64,000 bases of DNA from Plectrocnemia conspersa (taxonomy: Eukaryota; Arthropoda; Insecta; Trichoptera; Polycentropodidae), in assembly GCA_009617715.1 (NCBI GenBank), contig VTFK01000144.1, forward strand, positions 620,001 through 684,000, given 5' to 3'. The position numbers and the translations under genes are program-made. Each line of letters begins with the position of its first letter. Within the stretch, counting starts at the first letter, position 1. The notes beneath the pieces are model-generated. The model did not search any database, was not told where the DNA came from, and worked only from the letters and a program-made list of their open reading frames with translations. Positions 51,932-64,000 of the stretch are shown here, piece by piece.

Positions 51932-54508
51932 CTAACTACCCGAGGTGAGTGTTTCTAATTTTCTCCTTTTCTTTCCATCAGAATTAATCGATATTATGTT
52001 ATTTTTCTTTTTCATATAATTGTTTAAAAATATATTTGTAGACGTTTTTATTAATAGCCTTAAAATATTAAAATCGGTATGCTTCAATGATGGACAATAA
52101 AATTCCGATAGAAAGAAATCATGTTCTTCGACTGACTGTATTTAACGTTAAGCATATTACTAATTCCCTCTGAGCTTTACATTTTAAAAACTTATTTTCA
52201 TGACTAGTGCTAATTAATTTGTTTATTGTAATGTAATTTAGCATAATTACATTTACTAAATCAGAGTTCTGATACAATAAACCGCCTCTATCAACATTTT
52301 TAATGAAATTGAAATTTTCTTCTAAATTAGTAAAATTTAAATGCTTGTCAAAAACTAAAAACTTTTAGTTATAGACAAACGTTTTTTTTTTTGACGTTAA
52401 CGTTAATGACAATAAATTTTGGATTCAACTTCAAACACTTGTCTTATTGTAATTAAATATTGAGAACCTGCCATCGTCCTATATTTACCAAAACGGGCTT
52501 CAAGATTGTCTGTCTGAATTTTGCCTGGAAGCAAATACTTGAAATTTAATTCTGCCTTGCAATATTCACTTAATTGTAAAAGCCCGTCGTGTGGGAAATT
52601 GCATTGTGCGTTTCTCTCGTTATTTTATTACATTTTACATTTAATCCTTTCCAAAAATTTAACCATATTGAAAATTTTTCTAAAAATTTTGAATTTTCCT
52701 CGGTAGGTATGAGAGGATTTTGAAGAGGATTTCTAAATATGTCACCTTTGTGCAGTGTTTTTACATTTACCACCAAGTTTTTATTAACCTAATAAATTCA
52801 GCAGTAGATCAGTGGTTAGATAAATTATGCTGCTGACCTGTATAACATTGTCGTTAAATATATTTAATACTAATTTTACATTTTGTTTTTCAAAGCAACT
52901 AGGTGAGAGAGATTTTAAATTTAATGTTTGAGCATATTTGACAAGTTGATTATTTTCCATTTGATACAATTTTTTCACATTTAAAAAGGAAGCTACAGAT
53001 AAAGTATCATCGTTTACATTTTCAAAAGATGGAAACTTAATCGACTGATCGGTATCTTTCTGATTAATCCAATTATTTCGTATACATTTCAATACGTGAA
53101 CAGAATCTAAAATATAAAACAAAGGTGCATTATCTTTGCAAGGATGTTTATAAACTATACTGACTTGAGGAGGTGAAGCAAAATAAGACATCGCTTTACG
53201 ATTTATAGAATTATTGTCATTTACGACATAGACTACATTAAATCCTATATTCTGTAGAAGTTAAATAATTCCATTGCTTTCATCGTTTTTACAGGTAAAC
53301 TATGCACAACTTGTTTAAACGAAGAAAGCAAACTTTGTAACATAAATACATGAGCAGATTTAGCTGCCTCTTCAGTGTTATAAACCATACCTACAATATT
53401 TCCCCCTTTATAATCAAAATATGGCTTAATATAAATTTTGTCAATCATTAAACTAACAATTTTATCACTATCTTTTAAAAAGTGAAACTTTTGAGGATCG
53501 GAATTATATTTTAAACAAATTTTATGAACTGTAGTCAGATGAGGTAAAATGATATAATCAAGTGGGGAGATATTGAGAACAAAATGCTACATAATCAGGT
53601 GAATATCTAAACGATTTTTTTTACAATTGAAAAGTTTTACTTGTTGGCTTAAAAAATCGATATATTTCCTCCTATCTTCATCTATTAATGTGTGAGTCGA
53701 TGCCAACGTATCGAGGATCAATTGAATATTGTCATCGACGGAACTCCCGTTTACATTTTGATGAGAAGATTTAAAAGTATTTAATGTTTCAATTACATCA
53801 TGTCATATTTTGAAACGCTAATGGGATTTATTTTTATATGTTAATTTTAAGTCTTGGCTAAATACGGCAGAGAGCGTAATGACGGGGGCCGGAACATATT
53901 CTATTAAAATAAATTTTACCAGACCGTTTTTCTTGACTATGGTCCACTCCTCGTCGACATTATGGTTTTCTAGACAAGCAATAAATTGATGAAAATTTGA
54001 AAATACTCTATTACTATCATATTTAGCTTTGAAACGATAGCTGTTGGCAATTGCAGCTTTCACAATATATTGGAATTATCGATACGCGTGCGTCTCTCTT
54101 CTGCACTCTCTAGTCGAAGTAGAAGCCGAAGCAGATAGATAATCTGAACAATTGGGTAGCTTCGTCGGAACTGCTGATTCCTTCAATGCTTTTTTGTCCA
54201 GTTCTTTCGTCATAATATTCACTCTTTCGTCTGAAAAGTTATATTATGTTATGTTATGATCCATTATATTGTAGGTTAGGTGTGTATCGATCAACATGCA
54301 AAATATAAACAAGCACTAATATGTGTAAAAACGATACGTACTCTAGAATGTCGAGTAGGAGAAAAATCCATTTGTTTTTAGTCGCTTCGTCTCGAGGAAA
54401 TTTGTAGGCGCTGACTTTGGGGCCGTTGTTGTAGTTTCCGTTGCAATTTGGGACACAAAACGTATAAACTACGGTTGCAAATACACCAAATAAAACTGAA
54501 TAACACAC
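51932..54508 (-). pseudogene. P-like (THAP9-type) transposase pseudogene
   Basis: On the minus strand the blocks follow the order of P-element/THAP9 transposases. A THAP finger start with CVPNCNG and AYKFPRDEATKNKWI lies at about 54470-54370, ending at a possible GTACGT donor. Then come SYRFKAKYDS (about 54050), DKIYIKPYFDYKGGNIVG (about 53440), VFMLQSLLSSF, DSVHVLKCIRNNWIN (about 53100), DRGGLLYQNSDLVNV, GKIQTDNLEARFGKYR (about 52510) and a lysine-rich end at TAG 51932-51934. Stops and frameshifts occur between blocks (near 53815, 53245 and 52400). The second THAP zinc-ligand pair is not seen, perhaps in a lost exon. The length is close to a full-size coding region. It is an inactivated autonomous copy, not a domesticated gene. 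Confidence 0.9.
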
Positions 54509-55874
54509 AACGACACGGATAAATGTTATTTAACCGATATTTGGGAAATAAATACGCGCACTTGAATCTGACGCGTTGAGCGCCAACGGACGGTTTAGTT
54601 CTGGTCGCCACCGCGCCGACCGTCGCGTCACGGCTATGGGAAAATCCTGCGATTTGGCCTTAACCACTTAAAATGCGGGTGTTTTTTTGCAAAGTGTTAC
54701 AAAAAAATCATATTTTTTTATTGGATTTTTAATTGATTACAGAAAGGTACTTAATCGCGTGACGATGCGGCGGAAGGACGTTGCTGGTATTTTATTCAAA
54801 AATAATATTTACAACGTTTCTAAGATCTATAAAAAAATTAACTTGGCTTTTTAAAAGCCATCTGTTTTTAAATAAAAAAATCGTATAAACAATGTTTCAA
54901 TTGCATATGCTATTATTTATTAAAATTAAGACTTTAGTAATATACATCTGAAAGTATTGACACGCATTGGGTACGCATGCTGAGTCACTCTATTCATTGC
55001 TTTAAACAAATTGCGTGATTATTCAGCATTATTCCCAAAAAAATAACTATGCAATATATTCAATTAAATGGTATATTTGAAGCAATATATACTGAGTAAT
55101 TGTGTCATTGCTGTTACATCAAAATTATATATTTACTCTTGCTTACCTTGATTTTATTATTATTAAAGCTTATAATATATTTAAAGGCAATTAAAAAGAA
55201 AAGTATTATAAAACAAACAAAGCTCTTCGAATAACTCAATCGTGTGTTAACCTTCGAGTACCAAAACCTCAAAAATGGGATCGAAGGCCGGAATGGGGTA
55301 CAAAGTAACCCCATTCAAATTTTAGTATTAACGCTTTCAACGTGGATGGCTTCTATAGAAGTCATTAAGATAATTGCCAATACTCATTGGACATCTAAAG
55401 ATGCCATGAACTTTTGAGGCTAATAATATGGTTATTTAGTATAATTTAATACTACAAATCACTTGAATTTATTAAGCCATAATATTTTAAACAATATAGC
55501 ATGAATATGTGCTCTCCCCCCACATTTCTAAATGGCGCGCAAAAATAACAGCCACGGTGAAAGGGTAACTGAAGTAAATGTTAATATAATATTTTTTTTA
55601 CTGAGAGCATAATCATATAAAATTTTGTATAAAACAGTCAGTCAGAACACTGATAATATCGATATTGAACCGAATCGTAGAGATGAAAAAATATTTTATG
55701 TCATGTCTATTATATTTAAAATTCATCAATTGCCCTGAAATATGGAGTTACTAAAGATTTTAATATAAAACCTGAACCCCTTTTATGATATTTTTTTAAC
55801 ATGAAAGCAGAATTTGACTTGAAATAAAAATTAAAGAGTAATAAATTCTTAAAACAATAAAGAAAATATTGCCG

Positions 55875-55990
55875 TTAACCATCTGAGTGGTAGCGCCATA
55901 CATGTACGGCGTTCGATCTTTCATTGTTTTGAGGTACCCCAGAGAGTTAAATATTTACATATATAACTGAAGAAATATTAAATTAGATAT
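55875..55990 (+). repeat. Palindrome-bearing repeat, copy 4
   Basis: CGCCATACATGTACGGCG (55894-55911) is the palindrome with one mismatch. It is followed by the same tail as at 5625-5700 (TTTCATTGTTTTGAGG, CCCCAGA, TTACATATATAACTGAAGAA) and further right by an AAATTAAAGAGTACG block seen inverted near 23300. TTAA at 55875 starts TTAACCATCTGAGTGG, which recalls piggyBac-type ends; this last point is speculative. Confidence 0.7.
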
Positions 55991-56729
55991 ATTATATTTA
56001 AAAATATTTTTTTCAATTTAATTTATTGTAAATAATTATAGAAAATAATATTAATAAATTAAAGAGTACGGAATAAGTAAATATTACAAATTTTTTTATA
56101 TTATTGTTCTAAAGAAATGTTGAAAGCCTTCGAGAGTCTTATGGCAGCGTTCAGCCTTATAAACAACCGTGCAAATGGAAGGATATCAACGTCCTTACTT
56201 TTCCAAGATTTTAGGTGTATGGGTAATCTATATGATTTGGATCAGACTGGAATCTTTGTTTTCATCTGACAAATATTTGATTATTCTAACTGCTCAGCAC
56301 ATTCCTTTTTGTTTGGGATTATATAAGCTAGGCAAAGGTGCGCGCTACCTGCTCACTCAGAGACAATATTTGGTTGTCTATAAAGAGTGTACATTGTTTA
56401 GTTATTTGTGGCAGTTACTCTAGCCTTCTTTTTATTATATTACTGGTGGCAAGTCTATTTTTTATTATATGATTTACAAATCAATTTGATTTTATTACTT
56501 TTTTAATGGGTCTGATACAACTGTTGAATCGCAACGATTATGTATGGTCTTGACTGGTGTTTTAATTATTATTTTTTATTAACATTCTGTATATTGTATT
56601 GTGTTTGCACTTGAAAAATCTGTGGATGTAAATAAATAAATAAACAACTTTATTTTGCATGTGTGCTCTATTTTAAAATGTTCAGTGACTTTTAAAACAG
56701 CCTATGTATATACATATATAGAGCGATCG

Positions 56730-57060
56730 AGTGTTGACGCCCTGTCGTTTTGATGTCCTCTTGCAACAGGGGTGGAATGTGGATATAAAAAGTGGCGCAT
56801 ATCGATGTTACTTCGGGTACATGTGTATATATGTATATACATACATATGTGGAGTGTGTAGAGTCAAACTCGCCCGCTGGGGAAATGGGAGTTTAACTGG
56901 TCGGGCATTTCTGACCCCAGTTTATGGGGCGCGAGTCAAAAGGCGTTTCCTTTATTTGTGGGTTGTCATAATTGGCGTCAGGGTTAATATGTGGGATATA
57001 ACTTTTGACGTGATTAAATCACATAGACAACAAACACACGAATGCAAATAAGGCTGCGTG
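56730..57060. other. Higher-GC island, unassigned
   Basis: A 106-codon frame (56731-57051, +) spans the block and includes a TATATGTATATACATAC microsatellite-like stretch, which argues against a real protein. Possible single-copy noncoding DNA. Confidence 0.25.
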
Positions 57061-58440
57061 TTAAACAATAATAAAACTTTAACTAATTATAATACACACA
57101 AGTTTTAATGTGTAGAAGTTAACTTTAGGCGTTTATAACCTATTATTCTTCTGCATATAATATTAAATTTTGCTTATAATTTTCTCATTTATGATACTAT
57201 TTTTTTTTAAATTTACTCTTTATAAATGTATTTGTATTTATTATTTTGCATCTTGAGTTTTCATTAATTTAAATTATTCAGTTTCAAAAGTAAATATTTT
57301 TATAAAGTATATTCAGCTATGACCATATGTTACAGTATTACTAGTATTATAGTTATATTTTTACTAACGATTCAGTGAAATTATAAATTAATACATTTTC
57401 TTACTAGAAAAAATATAATTTAACTTGCCGTTCAAAATAATTACGCAAATGCAACTTGACCTTAAAAAGGTTCTAAAGCTAACTTTTTGCACTTTCATAA
57501 GCTTAATTTATTTAGGTTAGGTTCTGGTTTCAACAGCAAATTGCCGTTTCGCAACTGTTAATTTGAGTTAAATCACGTTTATGATCAGCATATATTTATG
57601 TATATACTAATATATATTTTAGCGCCTATCAGTTAAATTATATTTTCAAAGCACTGTTGGGCGAAATTTTACAAACGTTCGTGTACCGGATTAGCCACGC
57701 AGTGAATTAAAACATTTTCACCGTTATTGACAAGTGACATTTGCACTAGCCAGTTAATAAATATATATTTTTATTTGTGAAAATATAGCTTCATTAAAAA
57801 TACGCATTCACTGTAGCATACATACATATTTTGTAGAAGTGGAAACGTGGAAAGAAGTAGAATTTATTAAAAAAATGAATATTGGCTTATTTATTTATTT
57901 TAATTGGGCACCTATTACTATGTAATAAGATATAAATATTAATTTATTTTTTAAAAATACACGTGTTTATAAATATAATAAAAAAATCTTGACTTAAAAT
58001 AAATTATTTATGTATTATTTATGGTAGGGCATTTATAAATAGCCGAAAAATATTTAAAGCTATTTTTAAATACCCTGATTTCTTATTTTTATATTGTATG
58101 TAAGGTTTTCTAATTAATTTATTTAGTATATGTTTTATTATAAATTAAACTCGGTAATTATCAAAGCTGACAGATTTAAATTCAACGCTTTTTTTTTTTA
58201 CATATATGCTTCATATAAATAAACTTATAGACATTAAGTATATTATACTTTTAGAAAGGCAACATTATTACAAAGGTGACCTTCGTGTCACTCTCGCATT
58301 AAAATAAATCGAATGAGAGATAGATATCCTAAAAATAAACAAAGGACTTGCATTAAAATAATTCGAATTAGAGATAAATATTTAAAAAATAGACACATTG
58401 TCAACCTTTGAGAAAAAATATTTTTTTTTGTAATCTGAGA
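57060..58440. other. AT-rich stretch with no recognised feature
   Basis: No gene, RNA or repeat family recognised; stops are dense in all frames. Confidence 0.4.
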
Positions 58441-58539
58441 TGCACGACATTTTAATCTTTATGATCCACGAAGCATCACCTTGAAAATGTTTGGATGCGT
58501 CTAGAAATATTTAAAAAAAAAACAGTAGCTATTCGACAA

Positions 58540-58935
58540 TTGTCGTAAACGGGCGCGTACTTTTCGCGAATAACGGGCGTTTACATTTTTCTCGAATAAG
58601 TGTTTTCGTTGATATGTTTTATAATAATATCCCGTTCGACGTTTTTAATTAGCAGTGCACTATAAAGTGATTTCAATTCATTTTAATTAGCAGTGTAATT
58701 TAGTGTATGTGTTAGAATTAAGCAGTGTATACAAAAAATTAGTGTTTATAATAGTGTTTATAGGTAAAATTTGTGTGTTATACACGCAATATATTGTTGC
58801 TATGCAAAGTCGTTGCATCAGAGTGCAGCCAACGCGAGGCGACGCGTCGCTTCTACCGCGTCCCTCCCACCGCTCCCTTCCGCTGCGGAGTGACGCCGAA
58901 GTCGCGTGGATATTTACAATTTTATGCAGTTGACA
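58540..58935 (+). promoter_or_regulatory. Possible promoter and 5' noncoding exon of an unseen gene
   Basis: The block runs from AT-rich DNA through several AGCAGTG and AGTGT motifs into a GC-rich segment (58820-58910) and ends at TTGACAAG|GTAATG, a good splice donor at 58935/58936. The 76-codon frame inside closes with TGA just before the donor, so the exon would be untranslated. Transcription would run rightward, with the coding exons beyond the window. Composition and donor are seen; the gene is inferred. Confidence 0.3.
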
Positions 58936-59705
58936 AGGTAATGTCTTTCTAATTTTGTGTGTAACCCTTTGTGCTAGTAAGTCGACATGTTCAATGTTCA
59001 ATTTACGAGTGTAAGTTTATTGTAAAATTTTTCATCGGAACATGGACGTTTCGTTTGCTGTTAAGACCAATAATTGCCACCGACAATTTACGGCGTCATT
59101 TATTAAACTTAAACGGATTTTTTCCTTCGAAGGGTATCTATATTTTTTATGATATTTGATGAAACGAGATTATATGCTCTAATTGTGCGTAATTGTTACT
59201 TAATATTGTGTGTGTGTCTGTTATGAAATAAAAACGATTAGAAAAAAAGAGCGAGATGCAAGCAGAGCTCGCTATTTCGCTCGCACTATTCAAATCAGCG
59301 ATTGACCAACTATCAATTAATAATATTAGTAAATTACTAGGTTATGTGAAACAGAATTAGTAATCTGTGTTTTAATCATTTATATACATATATTCATTTA
59401 TTTTATAGTGCTTAAGCTTAAAACAAACTTATTTGATGCAAATAATCAATACGAATCTTATTTTAATCTCTAGTAATATGACAATAAATTGGTATGGTGC
59501 GCCAAGTAAATCTTGTCAACCTAATGCGATACCTCTGCACCAAGAGATCCATTTAATGTTCAGATTCCCAGAGACCCGAAACTATAGAGTAATATATCGA
59601 TTTATAAAAACACTAATCAATTTACTAAAAGAGATTAGCATAGTAGTTTATTATTATTTATAAGCTAATAAAAAATTGTAAATCCTACAATTTTTTTAAT
59701 ATAAT

Positions 59706-60108
59706 TTAATATTTAATTTGATTTATTTCATACACTTTCTGGATTGATAGTGCAACAAGGGCATTTAGTACATCATAGGGAATCAAAATTCTCATATGTA
59801 TTTAATGCGATTCAACAACCTGAACGAATGTTCAACATCAGCTTTAGACACGTTCATGCTAAGACTATTTCTCCCAATTTTTAATTTTCACGAGTACGAG
59901 TTTCAAGTTTCAGAATAATCCTTTAATGTACTTAATCATTTTTAATGATCAATTTAATTATTTTTTAAAAACTGGTTAATAAACTAAAGAAAATAAATTT
60001 AAAAATATGTTTATAAAATAGAGAAAATAAATTTAAAAATATATTTTTTATTCCCTCCCTCCCCCCCTCTAACCGGATGCCCTGTTTCAAAGTCACCGCA
60101 CGCCACTG
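59706..60108 (-). mobile_element. Truncated hAT element with CAGTGGCG terminus
   Basis: Read on the minus strand from 60108 the end is CAGTGGCGTGCGGTGACTTT, then GGGCATCCGGTTAGAGGGGG, a hAT-type terminus. Inward, 59858-59706 encodes SKADVEHSFRLLNRIKYI and, after a frame change, VLNALVALSIQKVYE to a TAA at 59706-59708, which fits the C-terminal dimerisation region of hAT transposases. ATATGCAT flanks the end at 60109-60116, but no second copy or opposite terminus is found, so the far side is truncated. Confidence 0.55.
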
Positions 60109-61579
60109 ATATGCATATAGAAAAATATATTTTAAAGCATCAGTGAATTGGGTGATTGAATTTAACGACACACTTTTATAAAATATCCCTTACTTCCTGT
60201 AATTATATTTTTTACGTTTTCCATCCACAATTTGTCCGTTTCATCATATCTTCCAATTAGTTCACAAGATTCTCAAGGTGTGGCTGCATATATTTTTTTA
60301 TTCGATATCGAAATAATTACAGGAAAAGAATCAATATAAAAAGCAACTCGCATTGAACAAACAAGCTCGCCGATACTATGAATTTTAACCATTCGTTCGT
60401 TACACGCGTAATTTCTGAGCAGAATTCGATACGCTCCAAATTGTATGTAATTTAACGTAACGAGATACGTACACATACGTATGTACGTTATACCATATAT
60501 ACGTACCTACGTAACTATCCAATGTTTGAGATTTATTAATTATACGGATATGAGTGTTGTTTTAATCGTACAACTATATCGATACAACATATATGTATGT
60601 AGTTTTTTTTTGGAATCTCATCCATTCTGACACGAGACTTAATTGGTTTTTAAAACTGTCCAAAATGTTTCCCGGATTTACTGGGTATATGGGTTGTTTT
60701 AAATGTGAGGTTAATTGCTAAAAGTATTTATCAAATACCTATTGTAATCGCATCTATACTTTTATATCAAAATTTCAATTTAAAGGATTTCGTAAATTTT
60801 TTTAAGTACTATAAATAATAAAATTATTGACCTATAGATTATGTTATACTGTCCTTATATCCAAGTACATTGTATATGGTTACTTAACATTGTAACAATA
60901 TTTTTTTATTTGGGATTTAAGTGACTGCTGAGCTAAACCCGATTAGATTGTATTTAAAGAGTCGCTTAGGTCGATTCGGCGTAGCTCTGCTTAATACAAA
61001 CAGGAAGCGAAGTTCTGATTAAAATGTTTCAAGAAAGTCTTGGCTTATATACCTTCAAGAATTCAGAAAAGTATAATGTCTTTTCTAGTTTATGATTCTC
61101 TGACTAATGTTGATAATTCGAGGCGAAAACATACTTTTTGTTTTTGTCTTTAAAAAATCTCATTTGTGTCTAGTATAAGTTAAAATCAGTACATTTGGCG
61201 ATGATGTTATCTTCTGAAATGCATAACGCTGTGTATAATACCTGTTCGATAGTGGTTACTGATCCTTGTTTCTGTTAAAGTGAGGTCCACTGTTTTATTC
61301 GAAAATGTTAATGGAAATATGCATAATATGCCGATAAAAAACCTCCAATGCTTAGTAAATCCAAGTGACACAAATCAATTATTTGTATGAATGTGTTTTA
61401 AAAATAAATTTACCGTTTAAGGATGCTCCCGACTGTTTTAAATCTGGTCCAATGTTTGCTACCTCAGTATCGTGCATGTACACACGAGGCAAAAATCTCA
61501 TCGGTACACTCGGACCGCTTAATTGCTTTTTAAAAGTGTCCAGAAATACTGTACCAGTTCTGGGTATGATGGTGTGAGG

Positions 61580-61800
61580 TAAAGCGTGAAGCCCACCCCT
61601 GGAAATGTTTCGGAAAAAGACCGAGAGAGTGAGGGAAGACCGCGGAAGTGTGACGCAACGACACGAAAATCTACCCCGGGGATTACACGGGGGACGATTT
61701 ATAAAATGCTGACCTTAGGGCGGTTTCAAATTAGACAAGGTCCATAATTCATAAAGAGGCGCAGGAAGGGTGGGTCAGTGCGCCAAGTGTTTCTCGACTA
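61580..61800. other. Higher-GC island, unassigned
   Basis: Non-repetitive block with no ORF of note. Possible regulatory DNA on composition only. Confidence 0.2.
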
Positions 61801-62439
61801 GGTGTTTTCCGGAAAATTTTGTTAACTTTTTACTTCTCGCTTTTATTGGATCAGATTATTATACTGCTGCGTCATGCTGTGGTACAACTTTTTATTCGAA
61901 AAAAATACACAAGAAGATAGAAACTTCAATATTAATTATTTTTAAAATAACGACTAGATGTTTTAAATATCTAATCAATTCTTGTCACAAATACTTAATT
62001 TCGGTAACGTTACTGTGAAAAATCAGTATATAAAAATCGTGTAACTTAAATAAAAGTTTTCTTGCATTTATTATCCATTGAAAATATAATTTGATACTGC
62101 ATGAATAGATTTAATTAAATATGATAAATTGCTTATGCCAGGTGAAAATAACAATGTTGTATTTTAAAAAAATAGACAGTTATAAGATATAGATCGATTA
62201 TTAATACAGTGCCATTGATGTATAAAATCAACGTTAGTCATAAATTCTTTGTTTCTCTTTGCCTTTTATAAAAAATAAATATTCAAGAATGTTTACTTTT
62301 TATAATTTAACTCTCTTTTATAAATAACTATAAATTATTATGCCTACTAGATATAACATCTGTATGGTTAAAAAATCTAGGTAGATTTTTATATACAGAT
62401 AAAGAATACCCGACCCCAATAAATAATTAATTCCCCATC

Positions 62440-62860
62440 ACCATTCATAAGGAAGCGATTGTTCATCATTGACCCACGCAACATCTACTGCCTCGTTTTC
62501 GATTCCTTAACCCTTTTATTACCTAACCGTTTTTAATACAATTAGGCTCAATTTTTGTCTGATACCTACGCATATCTAGTCGGTATGCGTACACGTAAAA
62601 CGCGCGTGTAATAATAAGTAAGGGCATTATCAGGTGCGGTATCCCGGTTTTTTCATGACCCCGGGCTATTTAACCCGTTCCGTAATTAACCCTTTTGTGC
62701 ACGAAACATACGTTTACGGTTACACCCATATACGCTCCGACAATTCGGACCCAGCTCGCCCCCATACACGCGCGTGTATATTTTTTACCATTTTGTTTAT
62801 AATTTATATTGCGTATGTGCGTAAAGTAAATTTTGTTCTACGATGTTAATTAACTTTTTT
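62440..62860. other. Higher-GC island, unassigned
   Basis: Contains CGCGCGTGTA twice (about 62603 and 62770) and a 71-codon frame without similarity to known proteins. Possible regulatory DNA on composition only. Confidence 0.2.
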
Positions 62861-63519
62861 CCGAGCTTTCGTTCCTCAGCTTATGGTAAATTTTATGTTG
62901 CTCTTTTATTACTTGATGTTGTATGAATGCATAAATATTTAATAAGCATACCAAATATACTATCCATATATTTTTTAATTATAAAACAAGATCCAAACCA
63001 AATTGGGGTTATGTACATTGGCGTAAAAATAAATTATTCTTAAAAATAACCAATTCTTGATAGAAATATGTTATTATTAATGAAAATTCTTAACATAATT
63101 ATAAACGATTATTTTTGAGTAGGATATATAGAACTTTTATAACATAAAATTCAGTCATTTATTAACTATGGTTATTATGATATGATGATAAATATATAGA
63201 ATCATACAAACCCTTTGTTTATCGTAATTTATGAACGTTAAATAATATATAATGCTGTACCTGGGCAGGTGAAATAATTGCACAGACAGCTCAAAGCACG
63301 AAGAAGGCCCTGAAATGTAACTGAAAAATGTTAAATTTATTTGATATAATATTTTATATTAGTAACGTTGCATTAATTTTTCTGTTATAATGCCTTCATC
63401 TAAGACAATCCTATGAAGTCACCATGTTTAGAATTTAAAAACATGTATTATAGGTTAAGTTATATTATTATATATAATATAAATAAGATAACTGTTTTTA
63501 ACTTCAAAATAACTGTAGC

Positions 63520-64000
63520 CTTTTTAGAGAAGCGCGGTATTTGAGTGGCATAGTCCCAAACATTGGGAGGCACAGGCTCTCTTTGTATTATATGTAGGCA
63601 AGCACTCAGGTTGTCTAGTCTCATTTGTGCAGTTTCTGCGGGGGATCTGACCGGTCAAGGGCGGAGCCCCGGTGGCGAGCATGATGATGCGTAGACTCTT
63701 ACATTTGTGCCTGTCTACGACCGATTAACTGTAATTGCTTTTGTATTACGGATAAGGATGTTTACGAGCCAATTGCATCACGTCTTGAACAGACCTTACA
63801 TTTTTTTTATGCGTTAGGAGAAACCACGGTACATATGGCTTTTCCGCCTTTGACTGCAGTCGTCAAGAATGGAGGTGGAGTACTATGCGAAGCTATTGAT
63901 TGCTAATGAACCGGTGAGCGAGGACCTATGCTCAACCATAGTGCGGGTAGGAACGTTCACGATTTTTATTGTTGACGCTGGTTTTTTGTGGTACCGTTTT
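63520..64000. other. GC-richer segment at the window edge, origin unknown
   Basis: From about 63520 to the end the composition shifts to mixed GC and includes TCCCAAACATTGGGA (inverted repeat) and GGGCGGAGCCCCGGTGGCG. Frames are broken by stops. It could be the edge of a mobile element or a noncoding exon continuing beyond the window; I cannot tell. Confidence 0.25.

Noticed and set aside
56169..56423. 84-codon frame as a small protein gene
   Set aside because: No signal of family membership. The downstream AATAAATAAATAAA is suggestive of a 3' end but such runs are common in this AT-rich DNA.
61588..61600. CCACCCCTG as a hAT right terminus pairing with 49574
   Set aside because: It matches only the generic CAGGGGTGG core. 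It is 12 kb away, lacks the CCAAGATGTCG continuation and has no target duplication.

Overview
The window is nuclear DNA of an arthropod, most likely an insect. It is very AT-rich, has no operon structure and no long open reading frame (longest about 138 codons). It carries relics of typical insect mobile elements: P/THAP, mariner, several hAT families, jockey-like non-LTR elements, gypsy-type Gag and tRNA-derived SINEs. The order cannot be fixed from sequence alone; nothing here separates Lepidoptera from other AT-rich insects.

The one intact host gene I can propose is hidden, because each of its exons is shorter than a normal ORF cut-off. An initiator ATG at 15809 opens a 48-nt coding segment ending at a GTGAGT donor. 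A 34-nt microexon lies at 37582-37615 behind a strong polypyrimidine tract. A terminal exon at 45123-45292 ends in TAA. The three phases (0, 0, 1) join without a stop to give an 83-residue protein with a Cys-rich N-terminus, a hydrophobic centre and a polar tail. Introns would be about 21.7 and 7.5 kb, so most repeats between 15.9 and 45.1 kb would be intronic. An upstream ORF overlaps the start codon. This is the best candidate for something undescribed.

Layout. 1-5.7 kb: inverted-repeat elements, a SINE and a palindrome-bearing repeat. 7.8-8.9 kb: non-LTR reverse transcriptase relic (-). 12.2-12.9 kb: terminal-inverted-repeat element containing an (AT)80 tract. 15.3-15.9 kb: first coding exon. 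18.6-19.8 kb: four-copy tandem repeat. 21.9-24.7 kb: extremely AT-rich segment bounded by inverted repeats, followed by a second reverse transcriptase relic. 27.7-28.6 kb: gypsy-type Gag relic abutting a mariner relic. 32.2-34.1 kb: degenerate satellite of about 11 units. 37.6 kb: microexon. 43.5-44.5 kb: hAT element with a BED-finger transposase relic. 45.1 kb: last exon. 50.5-51.15 kb: textbook hAT deletion derivative with perfect terminal repeats and 8-bp target duplication. 51.9-54.5 kb: P-like THAP transposase pseudogene (-). 58.5-58.9 kb: possible 5' exon of another gene. 59.7-60.1 kb: third hAT relic.

Between these lie islands of visibly higher GC and mixed composition that lack convincing ORFs (for example 34.8-35.6, 37.7-38.3, 42.4-43.0, 48.8-49.3 and 61.6-62.9 kb). 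They look like single-copy and possibly conserved noncoding DNA, as expected in long introns and intergenic regions, but this is inference. All transposase and reverse transcriptase relics are broken by stops or frameshifts and none looks active.
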